The position numbers and the translations under genes were made by a program. The notes under the pieces are model-generated. The model worked only from the letters and a program-made list of their open reading frames with translations. It had not been told where the DNA came from and searched no databases. This document shows, piece by piece, positions 6,449-11,424 of a stretch of DNA of 11,424 nt. The DNA comes from JALWZX01 sp964506905 (lineage in GTDB: Bacteria; Patescibacteriota; WWE3; 2-01-FULL-39-13), in contig CAZDNW010000061.1 in the NCBI GenBank assembly GCA_964506905.1, positions 1-11,424 on the forward strand. Direction: 5' to 3'. Position 1 is the stretch's first letter, and every line of letters starts with the position of its first letter.

Positions 6449-8386
6449 TTATTCTCCCTCATCAACTATTTCACCTTCTACTGTATCATCACCGCTTTTA
6501 TTGTCTTTTTTATCTTCAGTTTTTTTGTCATCAGCAGTGTTGTCTGTAGATTTTTCTTCAGTATTAGAACTTTCTGTACTTGCTGCTTTATACATCTCAG
6601 CCCCTACTTCTTGTAATTTTGTACTTAATTTTTCTGTTTCTGATTTTAATTTTTCAATATCATCAGAAGTTTTAACTAATTCTTTCAAATCTTTTGCCAT
6701 TTTTTCTAGTTCTTCTTTTTTAGAAGAATCTATTTTGTCACCAGCATCTTTTATTGTTTTTTCAGTAGTATAGACAACATTTTCAGCTTGGTTTTTGGCT
6801 TCTATCAATTGCTTTTTCTTTTCGTCTTCTGCCTTGTGTGCTTCAGCTTCTTTTACCATTTTTTCTATCTCTTCTTCAGATAATCCAGTACTACCTTGAA
6901 TTGTTATTTTTTGCTCTTTTCCAGTTGCTTTATCTTTTGCTGTAACATTTAAGATACCGTTTGCATCTATATCAAATGTAACCTCAATTTGTGGAACTCC
7001 TCTTGGTGCTGGGGGAATTCCTTCTAGTACAAATGTTCCAAGCGATTTGTTTCCTGATGCCATTTCTCTTTCACCTTGTAACACATGTATTTGTACACTT
7101 GTTTGGTTATCACTTGCTGTACTAAATACTTGCGATGCTTTTGTAGGTATTGTTGTGTTTCGCTTTATAATTGGCGTAAATACTCCACCTAAAGTTTCTA
7201 TACCTAATGTTAATGGTGTAACATCTAGTAACAATACATCTTTTACATCGCCTGCCAATACACCACCTTGAATCGCTGCTCCAATAGCAACAACTTCATC
7301 TGGATTAACTCCTTTGTGTGGATCTTTTCCAAATAATTCTTTTACTACCTCTACAACTTTTGGTGTTCTTGTCATACCACCTACTAATATAACTTCATTG
7401 ATATCACTCTTTGAATATCCAGAATCTTTTAATGCTTGTTCTACAGGTGGTATTGTTTGCTGAATTAAATCATCAACCAATTGCTCATATTTTGCTCTTG
7501 TTAATTCTATATCAAGATGTTTTGGTCCACTTTGATCTGCAGTTATAAATGGAATATTAATTTGTGTGCTTTCCATAGTGCTAAGTTCTATCTTAGCTTT
7601 TTCTGCAGCATCCTTTAATCTTTGCATTGCTTGTTTGTCTTGTGTTAAATCTACACCTTGATCTTTTTTAAATTCTTCAACCAACCATTCAATTATTCTT
7701 TTATCAAAATCATCACCACCAAGTAAGGTATCACCATTTGTCGCTTTTACCTCAAATACACCATCACCAATTTCTAATATTGAAATATCAAATGTACCAC
7801 CACCTAAATCATAAACAGCAATCTTTTCATTCGTCTTCTTATCTAAACCATAAGCAAGCGAAGCTGCTGTAGGTTCGTTTATAATTCTTTCAACTTCAAA
7901 TCCTGCTATTTTTCCTGCTTCTTTTGTTGCATTTCTTTGTGAATCATTGAAATAAGCAGGTACAGTAATAACCGCTTTTTCAATCTTTTCACCTAAATAG
8001 CTTTCAGCATCTCTTTTTAATTTCATTAATATTTGTGCCGAAATTTCCTGTGGTGTCCATTCTTTACCATCAACTTCAACAACTGCTAATCCATTTTTAC
8101 CTTCTTTAATAGTGTAGGGAACTTCTTTAGCAATCTTAGAAACTTCTGGATCACTAAATTTTCTTCCCATTATACTTTTTACTGAATAAATCGTATTTTT
8201 AGGATTTATTACGGATTGTCTTTTGGCTTGTATCCCAACTGCTGTAACTTTTCCATCTGAAATAGTTACCACAGATGGAGTAGTTCTACTACCTTCTGCG
8301 TTTTCAATAATCTTGGCTTTACCACCTTCCATGATGGCCATTGCACTATTTGTCGTTCCAAGATCTATTCCGAGTATTTTTGACAT
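6449..8386 (-). CDS. dnaK: Chaperone DnaK (Hsp70)
   Basis: ATP-driven Hsp70 chaperone of the cytoplasm, working with GrpE and the J-protein encoded on either side. The protein is 645 residues and complete. The nucleotide-binding domain shows IDLGTTNS at 7-14, the phosphate-2 motif YDLGGGTFDIS at 192-202, and the third signature VILVGGMTRTPKV at 332-344. The interdomain linker VLLLDV is at 384-389. The substrate-binding domain follows, then a helical lid and a Lys/Asp/Glu-rich tail ending GEIVDEGE. About 24 residues near 75-98 are present that Firmicutes DnaK lacks, as in diderm-type DnaK. The start is 23 bp after grpE with only a weak purine-rich AAAGAGAGA as a ribosome site. It is cotranscribed with hrcA and grpE and so is probably under CIRCE control. 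Confidence 0.99.
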   Translation of the reverse strand: MSKILGIDLGTTNSAMAIMEGGKAKIIENAEGSRTTPSVVTISDGKVTAVGIQAKRQSVINPKNTIYSVKSIMGRKFSDPEVSKIAKEVPYTIKEGKNGLAVVEVDGKEWTPQEISAQILMKLKRDAESYLGEKIEKAVITVPAYFNDSQRNATKEAGKIAGFEVERIINEPTAASLAYGLDKKTNEKIAVYDLGGGTFDISILEIGDGVFEVKATNGDTLLGGDDFDKRIIEWLVEEFKKDQGVDLTQDKQAMQRLKDAAEKAKIELSTMESTQINIPFITADQSGPKHLDIELTRAKYEQLVDDLIQQTIPPVEQALKDSGYSKSDINEVILVGGMTRTPKVVEVVKELFGKDPHKGVNPDEVVAIGAAIQGGVLAGDVKDVLLLDVTPLTLGIETLGGVFTPIIKRNTTIPTKASQVFSTASDNQTSVQIHVLQGEREMASGNKSLGTFVLEGIPPAPRGVPQIEVTFDIDANGILNVTAKDKATGKEQKITIQGSTGLSEEEIEKMVKEAEAHKAEDEKKKQLIEAKNQAENVVYTTEKTIKDAGDKIDSSKKEELEKMAKDLKELVKTSDDIEKLKSETEKLSTKLQEVGAEMYKAASTESSNTEEKSTDNTADDKKTEDKKDNKSGDDTVEGEIVDEGE

Positions 8387-8409
8387 TTTTATCTCTCTTT
8401 CTTAGGAAA

Positions 8410-8955
8410 TCAAGCATTACCATTTCCAACAGCTACTAGAGCTGGGCGTAATACTTTATTGCCTAAACGATAACCTTTTCTATAAACTTTTACTACTAAA
8501 TTTTCTTTACCATTGACTGATTCTATGGCTTCATGTTCATCTGGATTAAAGGTACTATCTTGTGGATTTATAATTTCTAACCCACTGTCTTCTAGTGCCT
8601 TAACCAGTTTTTTTTGTACTTGTTTTAAGCCATCATCGTCAATGTGTTTTATTGCTTCATCAAGGTCATCTAATACAGGTATTAATTTTTCAATTAATAC
8701 CTCATTAGCTAACATTGATGCTTGTTCCTTATCTCTAATTGATCTTTTCTCTAAATTTTCATAATCTGCTAATGCTCTTAAGTACTTAGTTTTAATTTCC
8801 TCATATTCTTGCATTGATACAACTGCATTTTTTGAACTAGAATCAGAAGATTTTGATTTATGTTTATGATCTGATTCTTTGTCTTTAAAGGCTTTTGTTG
8901 CCTTGTCTTTTGCTTTGGAATATTCTTTTTTTATTTTCTTATCTACTGAACTCAT
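8410..8955 (-). CDS. grpE: GrpE nucleotide exchange factor
   Basis: GrpE releases ADP from DnaK and resets the chaperone cycle; it acts as a dimer. The protein has 181 residues. The first 45 are charged and Ser/Lys-rich and probably disordered. A coiled-coil helix (about 46-110) follows, and then the C-terminal beta domain that contacts DnaK, with the family signature KVYRKGYRLGNKVLRPALV at about 156-174. The ATG overlaps the hrcA stop codon as ATGA, indicating translational coupling. A GGAG seven bases upstream supports this start. Length and order are typical of the family. Confidence 0.98.
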   Translation of the reverse strand: MSSVDKKIKKEYSKAKDKATKAFKDKESDHKHKSKSSDSSSKNAVVSMQEYEEIKTKYLRALADYENLEKRSIRDKEQASMLANEVLIEKLIPVLDDLDEAIKHIDDDGLKQVQKKLVKALEDSGLEIINPQDSTFNPDEHEAIESVNGKENLVVKVYRKGYRLGNKVLRPALVAVGNGNA

Positions 8956-9674
8956 ATCGTTTCTCCAACTTCATTTAACATATTAACTGTGTGCTTAATA
9001 ATCGGAATAACTCGTTCGTAACGAGTTCTTGATGGCCCGATTACACCTATATAACACTGTGTATTATCTATTTTGCTTTGTGCAGTAATAATTGTAATCG
9101 GTTCCATATTTGCTAATCCAATTTCTCTACCTATAAAAACTGTTACAGAATCTGGTTGACTCTGTGAAACAATAGACATTGCTAAATCATAATCATCCAC
9201 AAACTTAAATACTGCTTTTGTAACTTCTATTTCATAAAATTCTGGCATATCCAAAATTCTACTTGCACCGCTATATGTTATAAATCCATCTGTTGTTAAC
9301 GCAAATGCAAGCATGCCAGTTGTTTCAGATAAAGCAACCGCAGTATTTTTTAATAATCTTTCTAACTCAAACTGAGTCATTAAAATTTTCTGCTTTATAG
9401 CTAATTCATCTAAAACACTTAACGGTGCTTCTTCCATTAATTCTGTAATGTAAAAGCGGTAAGCTCTTTCTGTAGGAGCTCTACCACTTGATGCATGTGG
9501 CATTTGTAAATAGCCTTTTTTTACTAATTGTGCCATTACATTTCTAACAGTAGCACCACTAATATTTAGTCCTCTTTTATTAACAAGTTCTACCGAACCA
9601 ACAGGTTGGCAACTTTCAATATATTCTTCTATTATTAACTGTAATATCTGTTGTTGTCTTGGTGTTAAATCCAT
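8952..9674 (-). CDS. hrcA: Heat-inducible transcription repressor HrcA, shortened form
   Basis: HrcA binds CIRCE operators and represses chaperone genes until heat or misfolded protein inactivates it. The N-terminal winged helix (about 1-75) is well conserved: LTPRQQQILQLIIEEYI at 3-19, then an SGATVRNVMAQL recognition region at 39-50 and SSGRAPTERAYRFYI at 62-76. The C-terminal signature YIGVIGPSRTRYERVI at 208-223 is also present. At 240 residues it is about 100 shorter than the usual 340 or so. Because both ends are intact, the missing part is internal, probably much of the inserted dimerisation domain. The ATG at 9672-9674 lies one base from the CIRCE, and no upstream start is possible without consuming the promoter. 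It is first gene of the operon and so autoregulated. Confidence 0.96.
   Translation of the reverse strand: MDLTPRQQQILQLIIEEYIESCQPVGSVELVNKRGLNISGATVRNVMAQLVKKGYLQMPHASSGRAPTERAYRFYITELMEEAPLSVLDELAIKQKILMTQFELERLLKNTAVALSETTGMLAFALTTDGFITYSGASRILDMPEFYEIEVTKAVFKFVDDYDLAMSIVSQSQPDSVTVFIGREIGLANMEPITIITAQSKIDNTQCYIGVIGPSRTRYERVIPIIKHTVNMLNEVGETI
8963..8966 (-). promoter_or_regulatory. Ribosome binding site of grpE inside the end of hrcA
   Basis: GGAG on the minus strand lies seven bases before the grpE ATG, within the last codons of hrcA. Together with the ATGA stop/start overlap it fixes the grpE start and implies coupled translation of repressor and exchange factor. Confidence 0.7.
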
Positions 9675-9675
9675 A

Positions 9676-9702
9676 CTAGCACTATATTATACAGACTGCT
9701 AA
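9676..9702 (-). promoter_or_regulatory. CIRCE operator (degenerate) upstream of hrcA
   Basis: On the minus strand it reads TTAGCAGTC-N9-TAGTGCTAG, against the consensus TTAGCACTC-N9-GAGTGCTAA. That is 15 of 18 arm positions with the exact 9-base spacer. It lies one base upstream of the hrcA start codon and contains the -10 box in its spacer, so bound HrcA would block RNA polymerase directly. Confidence 0.85.
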
Positions 9703-9712
9703 GGATAGTCAA
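9686..9712 (-). promoter_or_regulatory. Promoter of the hrcA-grpE-dnaK-dnaJ operon
   Basis: TTGACT (9712-9707) and a perfect TATAAT (9691-9686) lie 15 bases apart on the minus strand, slightly closer than ideal; TG directly precedes the -10 box. Only 11 bases separate the -10 box from the hrcA ATG, predicting a leader of about 4-5 nt with no room for a Shine-Dalgarno. I see no terminator of ksgA in 9713-9802 and nothing else there. Confidence 0.7.
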
Positions 9713-9802
9713 GCGTGTATTTATTAGTTGATGACAAGATATTCTTCGTTTCGGCAAAATTAAATATGCAGTTTGACTAAACAAGTGATAATGCTATTAC
9801 AA

Positions 9803-10624
9803 TTATTGAGTTCTATTTTTATAAATTAAATTATATAGCGATATTAACTTTTTTTGATCAATGTGTTGAGGTCTATCATTTGGGTTGATATTTGCACTTT
9901 TTAGTAATTTCTCATTAAATGCTTTTTTAATCATCTTTCTTGGGTTTTTAAAAACATGATGCAAAAACTTTGACCAATTATCAAAACCTATTTCATTTAT
10001 AATTTTCTCTGTGTTTTTATCTTTTACTAATTTTATTGCAACACTATCAACTTTAGGAGAAGGGTAAAATTCATTTCTATGTATTTTAAATAATTTTGTT
10101 GGTTTGTATCCTAAAATTATATTAGACCAATATGATCCATTCGGTGCGTTTTCAATTATTTTATCACCAACTTCTTTTTGAATTATTAATAATATTGTGT
10201 CGGGCCTATATTTTAGTTTTAATATTTTATGAATAATTGGGGAAGTTATATTATAGGGAATTGAACCTATTATTTTATAGTAATTAGCTTGTTTTCTGTA
10301 TGGCTCATACAGCTTATCTAACTTTACATTTAAAAAGTCTTTGTGCTGAATATGTGAATTATCACAATCTTTAACAATATCTTTAAGAAATTTTATTAAA
10401 CCATCATCAATTTCAAACACAAAAAGTTTTAGATATTTATTACAAAACTTAATAATTTCTTTAGTTAAAGCACCGCTACCACCACCGATTTCTATTATAA
10501 AATCATTGTTTTCAATGGATAAGCTAGTTACAAATTCTTTTATAATTAAATCATTTGTTAAAAAGTTCTGCCCAAATTCTTTTTTTGCCTTTATTTTGTT
10601 TTTGTTATCGGTTGAATTCCTCAT
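9803..10624 (-). CDS. rsmA: 16S rRNA adenine N6-dimethyltransferase (KsgA/RsmA type)
   Basis: The family dimethylates two adjacent adenines in the 3' terminal helix of 16S rRNA late in 30S assembly, using S-adenosylmethionine. This 273-residue protein has the N-terminal KKEFGQNFL signature (14-22), the SAM-binding motif EIGGGSGALT (45-54), acidic FEID (70-73), Asp96 in KDFL, and the C-terminal-domain motif FYPSPKVDSVAI (186-197). The catalytic motif IV reads SIPY at 121-124, where KsgA proteins normally have NLPY or NIPY. That Asn-to-Ser change is odd, though Ser is allowed at this place in the wider amino-methyltransferase motif. Erm-type 23S methyltransferases are related, but the signatures and chromosomal setting favour KsgA. 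There is no Shine-Dalgarno. The gene stands alone, 128 bp upstream of hrcA. Confidence 0.93.
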   Translation of the reverse strand: MRNSTDNKNKIKAKKEFGQNFLTNDLIIKEFVTSLSIENNDFIIEIGGGSGALTKEIIKFCNKYLKLFVFEIDDGLIKFLKDIVKDCDNSHIQHKDFLNVKLDKLYEPYRKQANYYKIIGSIPYNITSPIIHKILKLKYRPDTILLIIQKEVGDKIIENAPNGSYWSNIILGYKPTKLFKIHRNEFYPSPKVDSVAIKLVKDKNTEKIINEIGFDNWSKFLHHVFKNPRKMIKKAFNEKLLKSANINPNDRPQHIDQKKLISLYNLIYKNRTQ

Positions 10625-10669
10625 AATTTAACTATTAACATTTATACTAATTAATATAAACTACTTAAT
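10625..10669. promoter_or_regulatory. Compact divergent promoter region between rsmA and the FemAB-like gene
   Basis: This 45-bp, almost pure A/T gap separates two divergent start codons. A near-perfect 20-bp palindrome (10641-10660, two mismatched positions per arm pair) carries TATAAA outward on each strand: 10655-10660 for the plus gene and 10646-10641 for rsmA. Candidate -35 boxes are poor: TTAAGT 16 bases from the rsmA -10, and TTAACT 18 bases from an alternative TAATAT (10652-10657) on the plus strand. Leaders would be about 9 nt or less on both sides. Confidence 0.45.
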
Positions 10670-11424
10670 ATGAATTACAACCTAGATACTCATTTAGTGC
10701 AAACTGATTTATGGGGAGAATTTAAAACCTCAATGGGTAATACTGCTATAAAAATAGGCAATATACAACTAACAAAACATAAAATCCCAGGAATAAAAAA
10801 GTATGTTGGATATGCACCTAGAGTTAATTTTTTAACTCAAAAATTTAACTTTAAGGAATTAAAGGCTGTTGCCATAGATGAGGATATTGCATTTATACGG
10901 TTTGATGTTCCTAATGTTTTAAAATATGATAAAAATTCTGAAAAATTGCTAAGAGTATTGTTAGAAGTAGAAGAAGAGTGCAAACTTGCTCCAAGAAGTA
11001 CATTTGCAACTCATAATGTATTATTAGATATATCAAAACCAGAAGAAGAATTAATTAAGAACTTTTCTAGTAAAACCAGATACAATACAAAACTGGCTTC
11101 AAGAAAAGGGGTTAATGTGAGATTAGAAAATACTAATAGTGGTTTTGAGCAATTTTATCAATTGCTATCCGAAACAGCAAAAAGGCAAAATTTTCTAATT
11201 CATTCAAAAAAGTATTATAAAAATGCCTATGAAATATTTTCTAATGCAGGAAAAGCAAACATACTGATTGCGTATTATCAAGATAAACCACTTGTTGCTT
11301 GGATGCTTTTTAATAATGAACATACTATTTATTATCCTTATGGTGGTTCGTCTAATGAACACCGTAACTTAATGGCATCAAATTTAATAGCATGGGAAGC
11401 CATAAAACTCGGTAAGAAGTTAGG
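10670..11424 (+). CDS. FemAB-family peptidoglycan aminoacyltransferase, N-terminal part (cut by window end)
   Basis: FemAB/FmhB/MurM enzymes move amino acids from aminoacyl-tRNA onto the stem peptide of lipid II, building the cross-bridge of peptidoglycan on the cytoplasmic membrane face. The first 251 residues are visible and the frame is still open at the edge. Family features are LVQTDLWGEFK at 9-19, VLLDISKPEEELIKNF at 117-132 followed by the TRYNTKLASRKGVNVR segment, and the second GNAT-like fold with YYPYGGSSNEHRNLMASN at 221-238 and AWEAIKLGKK at 241-250. The ATG at 10670 is the first possible start, because an in-frame TAA lies at 10652, and it matches where family members begin. It has no Shine-Dalgarno. 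It is divergent from rsmA. The amino acid transferred cannot be read from sequence. Confidence 0.9.
   Translation, partial: MNYNLDTHLVQTDLWGEFKTSMGNTAIKIGNIQLTKHKIPGIKKYVGYAPRVNFLTQKFNFKELKAVAIDEDIAFIRFDVPNVLKYDKNSEKLLRVLLEVEEECKLAPRSTFATHNVLLDISKPEEELIKNFSSKTRYNTKLASRKGVNVRLENTNSGFEQFYQLLSETAKRQNFLIHSKKYYKNAYEIFSNAGKANILIAYYQDKPLVAWMLFNNEHTIYYPYGGSSNEHRNLMASNLIAWEAIKLGKKL

Noticed and set aside
8952..8955. Possible recoding of UGA as Gly, as in some Patescibacteria
   Set aside because: hrcA, grpE and dnaJ end at TGA where the families end, and no conserved gene has an in-frame TGA.

Overview
The window is an AT-rich (roughly one third GC by eye), densely coded bacterial fragment that uses the standard code: hrcA, grpE and dnaJ all end in TGA. 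Intergenic gaps are short, proteins are compact and HrcA is shortened. A multidomain cysteine-rich surface protein and a small sortase/LysM/FemAB cell-wall set are also present. Together this suggests a small-genome Patescibacteria (Candidate Phyla Radiation) member or something similar. That placement is inference from gene style, not from a marker gene. I see no rRNA, tRNA, CRISPR array, insertion sequence or prophage.

Layout. (1) 1-1713, plus strand: the 3' part of a large secreted Cys-rich protein with FN3/Ig-like and beta-strand-repeat regions, open at the left edge and followed by a weak hairpin terminator. (2) 1842-3603, minus strand: a two-gene unit encoding a membrane-anchored sortase and, 7 bp behind it, a membrane protein with a long acidic stalk and a C-terminal LysM-like domain. 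The stalk carries an LPNTS sequence just before the LysM domain, so it may be the sortase's substrate. (3) 3665-5362, minus: a full-length bacterial DNA polymerase X with a PHP nuclease domain. (4) 5426-9674, minus: the heat-shock operon hrcA-grpE-dnaK-dnaJ. It is transcribed from a promoter that overlaps a degenerate CIRCE operator lying one base from the hrcA start codon. A strong 12-bp hairpin sits between dnaK and dnaJ. (5) 9803-10624, minus: a KsgA/RsmA-type 16S rRNA adenine dimethyltransferase. (6) 10670 to the right edge, plus: the N-terminal part of a FemAB-family peptidoglycan aminoacyltransferase, divergent from ksgA across a 45-bp palindromic intergenic region.

How the genes fit together. 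HrcA should repress its own operon through CIRCE, while GrpE, DnaK and the J-protein form one Hsp70 machine. FemAB-type enzymes build peptidoglycan cross-bridges, sortases join LPxT-type proteins to cross-bridge amines, and LysM domains bind glycan. The sortase, LysM and FemAB genes could therefore serve one cell-envelope function although they are not contiguous. A recurring pattern is that genes likely to be first in a transcript have a promoter almost touching the start codon and no Shine-Dalgarno sequence, whereas the internal genes grpE and the LysM gene have clear ones. dnaJ is an exception. No gap exceeds 300 bases; the longest are 1714-1841 and 9675-9802, both described below.
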